Below are positions 1 to 6,832 of a stretch of DNA of 10,040 nt, piece by piece. The notes under the pieces are model-generated. The model was given only the letters and a program-made list of their open reading frames with translations. It was not told the origin of the DNA and did not search any database. Source of the stretch: Alphaproteobacteria bacterium (lineage in GTDB: Bacteria; Pseudomonadota; Alphaproteobacteria; M2410); contig JAJFIN010000048.1 in the NCBI GenBank assembly GCA_021774955.1, positions 1 through 10,040 on the forward strand. The letters run 5' to 3'. Within the stretch, counting starts at the first letter, position 1. Each line of letters opens with the position of its first letter. A program made the position numbers and the translations under genes.

Positions 1-800
1 AGTATGCCAACGGCGATGACCACTGACAACAAGTAATTCTGTACACCGATTTCTATACTAATTGCGCGACTTTGCGCTTCATCGAGGCCGAGCTTGAGCG
101 CTCCCCAAAACCCAATTGTCATCATAATGACGTTCAGACCTATGGTGACATGCCAGCCCGCTTTAAATATGACCCAGAGGTAGGGCCAGATATAAACAAG
201 AAGAACACCCATAGTGGCCAATATCGCCGCAAACGAAAGCTTGGTGGCTAGCGGCTCGATGCGTCGCGCTAAAGCCTCGTTGAAATACCGCACAGCCATG
301 CCAACGCCTACGGGTATGACAATCAGCTTAACAATTCGGATCATCGAATCGATGACCGGAAGTCGAATGTCGTGGCCTTCACCAGTAAAAAGCATCAGGC
401 CGAGATTGACGAACAACGGGATCGTGAAAACGACAATGACCCCGCTGACCGCTGTCAGCGAAACCGACAATGCCACGTCACCGCGCGCTAAGTAGCTGAA
501 AAAATTGGATGTAGCCCCACTCGGGCAACAAGCCAAAATGATCAGCCCGATGGCAATCGGTAGGGGTGGTTGAAACAAGGCGACCAATCCAAATCCAATT
601 GCAGGCAGCAATAGAAGTTGCGCGCCGAGGCCAAAAAGGGCGGCGCGCGGTTGTCTGCGAACCCTTTCAAAATCATCAAGGCTGAGTGTCAGCCCCATCG
701 TGGTCATGATTATAATGAGCGCCCATGTGCCAAGATCTGACACATTGATCCCCCACATTTCAACGCTGAGGAGATTGAGGGATTGCAGTTCATCAAGCAT
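1..800 (-). CDS. Bile acid:sodium symporter (BASS) family transporter, partial (C-terminus outside window)
   Basis: I translated this by hand from ATG at 800-798; the frame stays open to base 1, giving 266 codons, so the last helices lie outside the window. The product is a polytopic inner-membrane protein with repeated hydrophobic segments (around residues 24-41, 53-76, 81-92, 108-134, 157-171 and 188-210). Family motifs are clear: CPSGATSN at residues 92-99 and EIGVQN at 250-255. The Ser-Asn pair, Glu250, Gln254 and probably Gln61 match the positions that bind the two sodium ions in characterised bacterial ASBT homologues, so sodium coupling is likely. The substrate cannot be read from sequence; BASS proteins carry bile acids, pyruvate, pantoate and other organic anions. 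A GAGGAA Shine-Dalgarno (815-810) lies 9 nt before the start. It diverges from guaB across a 96-bp gap. Confidence 0.92.
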   Translation of the reverse strand, partial: MLDELQSLNLLSVEMWGINVSDLGTWALIIIMTTMGLTLSLDDFERVRRQPRAALFGLGAQLLLLPAIGFGLVALFQPPLPIAIGLIILACCPSGATSNFFSYLARGDVALSVSLTAVSGVIVVFTIPLFVNLGLMLFTGEGHDIRLPVIDSMIRIVKLIVIPVGVGMAVRYFNEALARRIEPLATKLSFAAILATMGVLLVYIWPYLWVIFKAGWHVTIGLNVIMMTIGFWGALKLGLDEAQSRAISIEIGVQNYLLSVVIAVGI

Positions 801-834
801 ATATTTGACTTCCTCTGTCGGCGCGACGAGCGCT

Positions 835-862
835 CTTTACATCCCAATGATTCACCTATATG
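835..862 (+). promoter_or_regulatory. Candidate guaB promoter in the divergent gap
   Basis: The 96-bp gap between the BASS gene and guaB must hold two divergent promoters. On the plus strand, CTTTAC (835-840) and TATATG (857-862) are 16 bp apart and resemble sigma70-type -35 and -10 boxes, implying a leader of roughly 25-30 nt. An 8-bp palindrome GACGCGTC (865-872) lies just downstream; read on the minus strand it is part of TTGACGCGTC, which could be the -35 of the divergent gene. Weak matches only. Confidence 0.3.
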
Positions 863-896
863 AGGACGCGTCAACTCTGTATGAAGGAAGTTGACC

Positions 897-2357
897 ATGA
901 AAATTCGCGAAGCGCTGACCTTTGATGACGTCCTCCTCCAACCGGCTGCTTCGAGTGTCCTCCCAGGTGAGGCTGACACGCGTACTAGGCTAACCCGCAC
1001 CATAGATTTGGGAATTCCGCTCGTCTCCGCCGCTATGGACACGGTGACCGAAGCTCCTTTAGCCATTGCTATGGCTCAAACCGGGGGAATTGGTGTCCTT
1101 CATCGCAACATGACGATTGAAGAACAAGCGGAACAAGTCCATCAGGTCAAAAAATATGAATCAGGCATTGTCTTCAATCCAGTGACAATCGGTCCGGACG
1201 CGACCCTGCGCGATGTCCAACGCCTTAAAGACAAGAACCGGATTTCAGGCATTCCAGTTGTTGCGGAAGATCATATATTACTGGGTATACTGACTTACCG
1301 AGATGTCCGGTTTGCCGATGATCCCAACACGCCGGTTTCTGAATTGATGACAAAAGAAGGTTTAGTGACCGTCAATGAAAATGTGCAATTGGATGAGGCG
1401 CGTCGTCTCCTCCATCGGCACCGGATCGAACGCCTGCTCATTGTCGACAAGGATTATCGATGCACTGGTCTCATCACCGTCAAAGATATGGAAAAGGCCG
1501 AATCGTATCCGAATGCCTGCAAAGATGAGCAAGGTCGTCTGCGCGTTGCAGCCGCGACGACCGTTGGACCTGAAGGCTTTGAACGATCGCAAGCCCTGAT
1601 AGAAGCAGGCGTTGACCTGGTTGTTGTCGACACCGCCCATGGACATTCATCGCGTGTGATCGATGCTGTGCGTGAACTAAAATCCTGGCGCAATCATATT
1701 CAGATTGCCGCCGGTAATGTAGCCACAAAAGAGGCAGCCATCGCATTGATCGATGCGGGCGTTGATGCCATCAAAGTGGGTATCGGCCCGGGTTCGATTT
1801 GCACAACGCGGATCGTTGCCGGTGTCGGCGTTCCTCAATTGACGGCCATTATGGATGTCGTCGAAGCTGCCCAAATAGCTGAGGTTCCGGTCATAGCCGA
1901 TGGCGGTATCAAATATTCAGGCGATCTGGCCAAGGCCATTGCAGCCGGTGCCGATTGTGCCATGATTGGTTCACTACTGGCGGGAACCGATGAAACACCC
2001 GGCGAAGTCTTTCTTTATCAAGGTCGTTCGTATAAAACCTATCGCGGTATGGGCTCGGTTGGCGCCATGGCGCGCGGCTCGGCTGACCGCTACTTCCAGA
2101 AAGAAGTAACCGACGATCTGAAACTCGTGCCTGAGGGCATCGAAGGGCAGGTGCCTTATAAGGGCACAGCAAGCCAAGTGGTTCATCAATTGGTTGGTGG
2201 CTTGCGCGCGGCCATGGGGTATACCGGTAGCGCGACGCTCAAAGAATTCAAAGAACGGGCGACTTTTGTGCGCATATCTGGCGCCGGGCTTAATGAGAGC
2301 CATGTCCACGATGTGATGATCACGCGCGAAGCGCCGAACTACAAACAGTCGAATTGA
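897..2357 (+). CDS. guaB: Inosine-5'-monophosphate dehydrogenase (IMPDH)
   Basis: The enzyme oxidises IMP to XMP with NAD+, the committed step of GMP synthesis, in the cytoplasm. I chose ATG at 897 over the in-frame TTG at 891 because the AAGGAAG Shine-Dalgarno (884-890) sits 6 nt before the ATG and directly abuts the TTG. The product is 486 residues, close to the usual bacterial 485-490, and begins MKIREALTFDDVLLQP. The (beta/alpha)8 barrel is interrupted by two CBS domains at about residues 92-205, the usual site of allosteric nucleotide binding. The catalytic loop GSICTTR carries the nucleophile Cys302; GGGI-type phosphate contacts appear as ADGGIKYSGD; the flap YRGMGSVGAM is followed by the Arg398-Tyr399 pair that activates water. 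All key residues are present. rsmB follows after 46 bp with no terminator between, so cotranscription is likely. Confidence 0.98.
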   Translation: MKIREALTFDDVLLQPAASSVLPGEADTRTRLTRTIDLGIPLVSAAMDTVTEAPLAIAMAQTGGIGVLHRNMTIEEQAEQVHQVKKYESGIVFNPVTIGPDATLRDVQRLKDKNRISGIPVVAEDHILLGILTYRDVRFADDPNTPVSELMTKEGLVTVNENVQLDEARRLLHRHRIERLLIVDKDYRCTGLITVKDMEKAESYPNACKDEQGRLRVAAATTVGPEGFERSQALIEAGVDLVVVDTAHGHSSRVIDAVRELKSWRNHIQIAAGNVATKEAAIALIDAGVDAIKVGIGPGSICTTRIVAGVGVPQLTAIMDVVEAAQIAEVPVIADGGIKYSGDLAKAIAAGADCAMIGSLLAGTDETPGEVFLYQGRSYKTYRGMGSVGAMARGSADRYFQKEVTDDLKLVPEGIEGQVPYKGTASQVVHQLVGGLRAAMGYTGSATLKEFKERATFVRISGAGLNESHVHDVMITREAPNYKQSN

Positions 2358-2361
2358 GTAG

Positions 2362-2415
2362 GCCCGGCTTAACAACGGCCTCAACAAACGGAAGCATCAA
2401 ACAATGAAGCCGGGC
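2362..2415 (+). promoter_or_regulatory. Inverted repeat bracketing the rsmB ribosome binding site and start codon
   Basis: GCCCGGCTT (2362-2370) and AAGCCGGGC (2407-2415) are perfect 9-nt reverse complements. The downstream arm is exactly codons 2-4 of rsmB, immediately after its ATG (2404-2406). The 36-nt loop contains the GGAAG Shine-Dalgarno (2390-2394). A smaller hairpin, AGGCC (2360-2364) with GGCCT (2377-2381), overlaps the upstream arm and would compete with the large one. The repeat is seen directly; a role in controlling rsmB translation is inference, and a 9-bp inverted repeat at this range can occur by chance. Confidence 0.4.
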
Positions 2416-3693
2416 GCACGCGTTCAAGCCGCAATCGATATATTAAATCAGATTGCTGAAGAAAAGAATCCAGCTGAATCTGTTCTCAAAACCTGGGCGC
2501 GGAAAAACCGTTACGCTGGATCAAAAGATCGCGCCCAAATACGCTCTTATGTATTCGACGTGATACGAAATTGGAGTTCGCTGGCATGGACAATGGATAG
2601 CGACGCGGCACACGCGCTCATAGTCGGTTGTCTTGCTGATCACGAAAACGAGCATCCCGAATGGCGTGATTGGTTCGATGGCGAAGGCCACAACCCCGAA
2701 CCACTATCCCCTGAAGAACAAGAAAAACTATCCAAACCACGCGCAGAATATAAACCAGATTGGGTGAAGCACAATGTACCTGAATGGCTTTTGCCGGATC
2801 TTGAAAAAACCTTCGGAGTAGGTCTCACCGATGAATTGGCTGCCCTAAATGAACGAGCACCCATAGACCTCAGGGTCAATCGTTTGAAGGTCGTGCGTAA
2901 AGCCGCTCGCGCTCATCTGCGCCGAGCGGACATCGCCACCCACGCAACGCCACACGCGGAATTCGGGCTGCGTGTTGAGCCTCCTGAAAACAGCAAACTT
3001 CCAGATCTCACAAAAATCAAACCCTTTTTGGATGGTGAGTTTGAAATTCAAGATGAGGGCTCGCAGCTTGTTGTGTCACTAGCCAATGCTGGTGAATCCC
3101 AACAGGTGATCGAGCTATGTGCGGGTGGTGGGGGCAAGACTGTCGCACTGGCCGACGCAATGAAAAACAAAGGCCAAATCTTTGCCTGTGATATTGACAA
3201 AAGACGCCTTGAAAATATTCGCCCGCGTATGCAGCGTGCCAATGTTCGTAATGTACAGCTACGAGTGTTGCAAGACTGGTCGCCGAAAGCGGGCGAGACT
3301 GACCCGGATCTTGAGGACCTCAAGGGCGCAGTTGATCTTGTTGTAGCGGATGTTCCGTGCAGTGGTTCAGGTGCGTGGCGAAGACATCCAGATGCCAAAT
3401 GGCGTTTGACGGAAACCAATCTCGATCACTACCGACGAGCACAAGCAAGGATATTGCAGAGGGCAGCTCTACTCACCAAGCCGGGTGGAGCAATTCTTTA
3501 TATTACCTGCTCTGTTCTTGAAAGTGAGAACGATGATCAAATCAATGCGTTCTTGAAATCACATGATGAATTTGAAGTTTGCAAATTCGATACGGATATT
3601 CCACGTAAAAACACGGAGTTCGGTACCCAACTAACCCCTTATACGACGGGTACGGATGGGTTTTACATTTCTAGGCTCCAGCGAAAATTATAA
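2404..3693 (+). CDS. rsmB: RsmB/NOP family 16S rRNA (cytosine-C5) methyltransferase
   Basis: This is an SAM-dependent RNA m5C methyltransferase; the E. coli homologue modifies C967 of 16S rRNA. The product has 429 residues, the same length as E. coli RsmB. The N-terminal part (about 1-130) is helical and NusB-like in position, opening with a segment typical of the family (residues 6-64). RAPIDLRVN at 151-159 marks the start of the catalytic half. Motif I is ELCAGGGGKT (237-246), the GG form common in alphaproteobacteria where E. coli has AAPGGKT. Motif IV DVPCSGSGAWRRHP holds Cys319 and motif VI YITCSVLESEN holds Cys369, the catalytic nucleophile; both cysteines needed for methylation and product release are present. 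Start is ATG with GGAAG 9 nt upstream. It lies 46 bp behind guaB. The exact rRNA target could differ from C967, since paralogous NOP/Sun enzymes share these motifs. Confidence 0.92.
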   Translation: MKPGARVQAAIDILNQIAEEKNPAESVLKTWARKNRYAGSKDRAQIRSYVFDVIRNWSSLAWTMDSDAAHALIVGCLADHENEHPEWRDWFDGEGHNPEPLSPEEQEKLSKPRAEYKPDWVKHNVPEWLLPDLEKTFGVGLTDELAALNERAPIDLRVNRLKVVRKAARAHLRRADIATHATPHAEFGLRVEPPENSKLPDLTKIKPFLDGEFEIQDEGSQLVVSLANAGESQQVIELCAGGGGKTVALADAMKNKGQIFACDIDKRRLENIRPRMQRANVRNVQLRVLQDWSPKAGETDPDLEDLKGAVDLVVADVPCSGSGAWRRHPDAKWRLTETNLDHYRRAQARILQRAALLTKPGGAILYITCSVLESENDDQINAFLKSHDEFEVCKFDTDIPRKNTEFGTQLTPYTTGTDGFYISRLQRKL

Positions 3694-3725
3694 AAAAAAC
3701 CGCCCGGCTCTTTCGAACCAGGCGG
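3692..3725 (-). terminator. Intrinsic (rho-independent) terminator of the GST gene
   Basis: Read on the minus strand, the RNA has CCGCCUGG (3725-3718), a 10-nt loop, CCGGGCGG (3707-3700), then eight U residues (3699-3692). All eight stem pairs form, one as U-G wobble. It starts 19 bp beyond the stop codon of the minus-strand GST gene. The U-tract is the complement of the A-run that includes the last two bases of the rsmB stop codon TAA (3691-3693). On the plus strand no T-run follows the stem, so it probably acts in one direction only. Confidence 0.88.
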
Positions 3726-3744
3726 GGTCTATTCGGCCGGATGT

Positions 3745-4395
3745 CTAAGACGCTTGTCTTTCTGCCATGGCTTTGGACATTTGTTCAAACACAGCAGACA
3801 CATGTTCGTCCTTCTGAATGGCATCCCAGTAGGCAGCGACGTCTGGTGTCCGCTCAAGTGGGTTTGCGACACCAAACATCGGTATCACGCTGGTGACATA
3901 GAAAAGTAGGGTTGCGATAGCGCAATCAGCAATGGTCAGACTATCGCCGTAGGCATAGGGACCAGGTTGAATATAATGGTCAAGACGTTTTAAGCCGGTC
4001 TGAAGACCCTCGAGCCTTTGAGCAACGACCGCATCATCACGTTCCTTTGGGTTCATCTGCCCGAAAAGTGGAGCGAGATTCTCGCCGATATAAAGGTCAG
4101 CAATGCGTGACAGAGTTGCCACCTTGGCTTTACCCATTGGGTCGGATGGGCGCATGGCAGGCTCAGGTTTGACGTCTTCGATATAATTCGCAATGACCTC
4201 AGATTCTGGTATGACACCGTCATCGGTTTGGAGAGCCGGGATTTTTCCAATAGGCGTTATCGCGAGATATTCCTCAGACTTTAATCCCCCACCAGGCGGC
4301 ATTTCTAGATTCGGTTCCAATCCTTTTGCCCGCGCCTGAATTAGAATTCGTGAGACAAAGGGAGATAGTGGTGCTCCGTAAAGTGTATGTGCCAT
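3745..4395 (-). CDS. Glutathione S-transferase family protein
   Basis: The product is a 216-residue cytosolic GST-fold protein. The N-terminal thioredoxin-like domain (about 1-77) shows the active-site Ser11 region GAPLSPFVSR, the cis-proline motif IPAL at 52-55 and the glutathione gamma-glutamyl contact Glu64-Ser65 in a VIPESEVIANYIED segment. The helical C-terminal domain includes the N-capping box SLTIADC, conserved for GST folding. Which reaction it catalyses is not evident; bacterial GSTs range from conjugation to isomerisation and peroxide reduction. Start ATG is supported by CGGAGG with 5 nt spacing. The gene runs opposite to rsmB and guaA, has its own terminator, and appears to be a single-gene unit placed between the two purine genes. 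Confidence 0.93.
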   Translation of the reverse strand: MAHTLYGAPLSPFVSRILIQARAKGLEPNLEMPPGGGLKSEEYLAITPIGKIPALQTDDGVIPESEVIANYIEDVKPEPAMRPSDPMGKAKVATLSRIADLYIGENLAPLFGQMNPKERDDAVVAQRLEGLQTGLKRLDHYIQPGPYAYGDSLTIADCAIATLLFYVTSVIPMFGVANPLERTPDVAAYWDAIQKDEHVSAVFEQMSKAMAERQAS

Positions 4396-4685
4396 TTGGT
4401 CCTCCGTTGAGACTAAAACAGGTTGTTAATTGAAAGCTTAGACCAGTCCCATGTTGCACGCCACAACAGGGGCGGGTGCTCACGGGATTATGAAGATCAT
4501 GTGTGACAGTTTCACGGAAGACCGGTTGTGCACAATTACCTCCGATTTCTAGGCTTGAATTATTTGAGCGGCGACATATGGGTTTTCATTGTGTGTCGCT
4601 TCCACTATGAACGTGCCCAACACGGTTATCACGGCCGCATTTTCAAACATTTTGATCAACCGCTTTGTGTGGACAGGACAGGCCC
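4396..4685. other. Divergent intergenic region between GST gene and guaA
   Basis: This 290-bp stretch must hold promoters for both flanking genes. I see a perfect 10-bp palindrome TTGTGCACAA (4526-4535), a GTGA-N5-TCAC dyad (4503-4515), a 5-bp inverted repeat TGTTG/CAACA (4452-4456 with 4464-4468), and a weak plus-strand promoter candidate TTGAAT (4555-4560) with TATGGG (4577-4582) 16 bp apart. No convincing gene is present; short open frames here lack a Shine-Dalgarno and run into guaA out of frame. Confidence 0.4.
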
Positions 4686-6236
4686 TTGACAGAACGTATT
4701 CTTATTATCGACTTTGGTTCGCAGGTGACACAGTTGATCGCGCGACGCGTTCGCGAAAGTGGTATTTACTCAGAGATCGTCCCGTTTAACAAAGCCGATG
4801 AAATCCTCGATAGTTTCGCACCGAAGGCGATTATTCTTTCGGGCGGACCTGCGAGTGTTGCGGCAGAAGATACGCCTCGGGCACCCGAACGTATCTTCAC
4901 CATGGGACTGCCGATACTGGCCATTTGTTATGGCGAGCAGACGCTAGTTGCTCAATTGGGAGGAACTGTGGAGAACGCGGCGCACCGAGAATTCGGCCGG
5001 GCCGAAATAGAAGTTGTTGCAGATTGTGCATTGTTCGAGGGATTGTGGCCTGTGGGAACCCGTGAACCCGTCTGGATGAGCCATGGTGACCGTGTCATCG
5101 ATATCCCCGCAGGGTTCAAGACAGTGGCGGTGACCAAGAGTGCTCCATTTGCAGCCATTGCCGATGATGAACGCAAGTTTTATGGCGTGCAATTTCATCC
5201 TGAAGTGATGCATACGCCTCGTGGGGCTGACCTCCTGCGCAATTTCACACACAAGATTGCTGGATGTCAGGGCGATTGGACAATGGCCGCCTTTCATCAA
5301 GCAGAGATCGCAAAAGTTCGCGAGCAAGTTGGCAAAGATGATCGGGTGATTTGCGGTTTGTCCGGCGGGGTGGATTCTTCAGTCGTAGCGGTTTTGTTGC
5401 ATGAAGCGATTGGCGAACGGCTAACATGCGTGTTTGTCGATACTGGTATGATGAGGACCGGAGAGGCCGAACAAGTCGTTGGGCTTTTTCGGGATCATTA
5501 CAATATCCCCCTCGTTCACGTCGATGCAGCTACTTTGTTTTTGACGAAATTGGATGGCGTCAGCGACCCAGAGGAAAAACGCAAAATCATCGGCTCAACA
5601 TTTATCGATGTGTTTGAAGAAGAGGCGCGCAAAGTCGGTGGTGCGGACTTCTTAGCTCAAGGTACGCTCTACCCAGACGTCATTGAAAGCGTGTCGTTCA
5701 CCGGTGGACCGAGCGTCACGATCAAATCTCACCATAACGTTGGCGGTTTGCCTGAGCGCATGAACATGAAGCTCATCGAGCCTTTGCGGGAGCTTTTCAA
5801 AGATGAAGTCAGAGCTCTGGGGCGGGAACTTGGTCTCCCGGAAGAATTTGTCGGACGTCATCCTTTCCCAGGACCGGGACTAGCGATCCGTGTTCCCGGA
5901 GAAATCACTGTTGAAAAACTCGAGATCTTACGCAAAGCTGATGTGATCTATCTGGACGAAATCCGTCAAGCAGGTCTTTACGACGAAATATGGCAAGCGT
6001 TTGCAGTTCTTCTGCCGGTTCGGACTGTTGGTGTTATGGGTGATGAACGGTCATATGAATATGTCTGTGCTCTCAGAGCGGTCAACTCAACTGATGGAAT
6101 GACGGCGGATTATTATCCGTTCACGCATGAGTTTCTCGGTAATGTTTCGACGCGAATTATCAACGAAGTCCGTGGTGTCAATCGCGTTGTCTATGACATC
6201 ACTTCAAAACCACCCGGGACAATCGAGTGGGAATAG
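4686..6236 (+). CDS. guaA: GMP synthase (glutamine-hydrolysing)
   Basis: The enzyme converts XMP, ATP and glutamine to GMP, the step after GuaB. I place the start at TTG 4686 (516 residues, MTERILIIDFGSQ) because AGGACAGG (4675-4682) lies just upstream; the in-frame TTG at 4665 would add seven residues and has no Shine-Dalgarno. The N-terminal class I glutamine amidotransferase domain carries the triad Cys81 (in ICYGEQT), His171 and Glu173 (in FHPEV). The ATP pyrophosphatase domain has the P-loop SGGVDSS at 226-232. The C-terminal dimerisation domain shows GRHPFPGPGLAIRV and the canonical ending VYDITSKPPGTIEWE. The usual CYGMQ has Glu in place of Met, which is not catalytic. The gene is complete and all catalytic residues are present. 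Confidence 0.97.
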   Translation: MTERILIIDFGSQVTQLIARRVRESGIYSEIVPFNKADEILDSFAPKAIILSGGPASVAAEDTPRAPERIFTMGLPILAICYGEQTLVAQLGGTVENAAHREFGRAEIEVVADCALFEGLWPVGTREPVWMSHGDRVIDIPAGFKTVAVTKSAPFAAIADDERKFYGVQFHPEVMHTPRGADLLRNFTHKIAGCQGDWTMAAFHQAEIAKVREQVGKDDRVICGLSGGVDSSVVAVLLHEAIGERLTCVFVDTGMMRTGEAEQVVGLFRDHYNIPLVHVDAATLFLTKLDGVSDPEEKRKIIGSTFIDVFEEEARKVGGADFLAQGTLYPDVIESVSFTGGPSVTIKSHHNVGGLPERMNMKLIEPLRELFKDEVRALGRELGLPEEFVGRHPFPGPGLAIRVPGEITVEKLEILRKADVIYLDEIRQAGLYDEIWQAFAVLLPVRTVGVMGDERSYEYVCALRAVNSTDGMTADYYPFTHEFLGNVSTRIINEVRGVNRVVYDITSKPPGTIEWE

Positions 6237-6297
6237 TGTTGATGTCGCGAGTTTGAGTGCGGATTATGAAAGTGCTGTCGCGCCGGTCTCGGCATTC

Positions 6298-6337
6298 TTA
6301 ACAGCTTGTTAACTCAAAAAGTTGGATATCCTAAACA
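6298..6337 (+). promoter_or_regulatory. Putative CtrA-box promoter upstream of the small ORF
   Basis: TTAACAGCTTGTTAAC at 6298-6313 is a perfect match to the CtrA consensus TTAA-N7-TTAAC. Its second half forms TTAACT (6309-6314), placed like a -35 element, followed after exactly 17 bp by TAAACA (6332-6337) as a possible -10; CtrA-activated promoters typically have the box overlapping -35. Predicted transcription would start near 6344 and run toward the ORF at 6475 with a leader of about 130 nt. The match is seen; regulation by CtrA is inferred from alphaproteobacterial knowledge. Confidence 0.5.
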
Positions 6338-6367
6338 AAGACATAATTGTTTCTCTAAATTGCCACA

Positions 6368-6455
6368 AGTTTGCATCAGTTTTTCTTCAATGTTCTCGGG
6401 CAAACTAAGAAAACTAATGTCTGAGCGTCGGCTTCACGCGCGGTTGCGTTGAAGC
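6368..6455 (+). promoter_or_regulatory. Leader region with three inverted repeats before the small ORF
   Basis: Three possible RNA helices lie here. AGTTTGC (6368-6374) can pair with GCAAACT (6400-6406). AGTTTTTCTT (6378-6387) can pair with AAGAAAACT (6407-6415) with one bulge. These two interleave and, with no linker between their 3' arms, probably cannot form together, so they would be alternatives. A third hairpin pairs GCTTCA-CGC (6431-6439) with GCG-T-TGAAGC (6446-6455), 20 nt before the ATG; no U-run follows it. The first two are AT-rich and could be chance. Confidence 0.3.
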
Positions 6456-6474
6456 TTCTAAATAGGAAAATCCA

Positions 6475-6675
6475 ATGCAAGTCGAAGGTTTGCGTCGTAA
6501 ACGTCTGGCAGTTTTGAAAAAACGCAAGACAGACCTGAAATCACAAATTGGCAGTCAAGATGGTCCCCCACCAGAGGAAACCGGTCAACCCGGTGTGAAG
6601 CATTTGGCGGACGAAGAACACAAAATTGACCGCGAAATTGGCATTCTTCACTGCGCTCGACACGATATATTCTAA
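6475..6675 (+). CDS. Small charged helical protein, possibly DUF465/YdcH-like
   Basis: This is a 66-residue protein of unknown function. AGGA (6464-6467) lies 7 nt before the ATG, a good reason to believe it is translated. The layout is a basic helix (about residues 4-25, with RRKR and LKKRKTDLK), a short proline- and glycine-rich turn (29-40, GPPPEETGQPG) and a second charged helix (42-58, ADEEHKIDREIGIL). This two-helix, Lys/Arg/Glu-rich pattern resembles DUF465/YdcH proteins, but the match is loose and I would not assign the family firmly. It has no signal peptide or membrane segment. It lies 238 bp after guaA and 276 bp before panB, so it is probably transcribed alone, perhaps from the putative CtrA-box promoter at 6298. 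Confidence 0.6.
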   Translation: MQVEGLRRKRLAVLKKRKTDLKSQIGSQDGPPPEETGQPGVKHLADEEHKIDREIGILHCARHDIF

Positions 6676-6798
6676 AATCCCTTAAGGCAGCTATTTGGGT
6701 GTTTTCGCGATGCAGCGAAATCTGTCCCTTGGGTGCTCCGTTTATCAATGGAAATGTGTTCCCATCGCGGACACGTGATTGTCCACAGATCTCATATT

Positions 6799-6832
6799 AA
6801 TCAAACACTTAGCTGTTTAAATGAAACACTTA
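6799..6832 (+). repeat. 13-bp direct repeat pair upstream of panB, 21-bp period
   Basis: AATCAAACACTTA (6799-6811) recurs as AATGAAACACTTA (6820-6832), with 12 of 13 bases identical and a start-to-start distance of 21 bp, two turns of the helix. The 9-bp core AAACACTTA is identical. Such phased direct repeats are typical of operator sites bound on one DNA face. No regulator can be named. They lie 120-150 bp before panB. Confidence 0.5.

Noticed and set aside
214..495. 93-codon plus-strand open frame inside the BASS gene
   Set aside because: Low-complexity Thr/Ser/Met product antisense to a clear transporter with conserved motifs; a shadow frame.
710..1066. 118-codon minus-strand open frame across the guaB 5' end
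   Set aside because: It overlaps guaB and the BASS gene in the wrong frame, and shows no Shine-Dalgarno or recognisable domain; both overlapped genes have strong family motifs.
2360..2381. AGGCC/GGCCT hairpin as a guaB terminator
   Set aside because: The stem is only 5 bp and no T-run follows, so it is not an intrinsic terminator; guaB and rsmB are probably cotranscribed.
4424..4438. Second CtrA-like site near the GST gene (TTAA-N7-CTTA)
   Set aside because: The second half-site does not match TTAA on either strand.
4502..4515. CRP/FNR-type site TGTGA-N5-TCAC
   Set aside because: The half-sites are 5 bp apart rather than 6 and the outer bases do not match, so it is reported only as an unassigned dyad.
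6368..6415. H-type pseudoknot from the two interleaved repeats
   Set aside because: The second arms are directly adjacent with no linker to span the first helix, so both stems are unlikely to form together; treated as alternatives.
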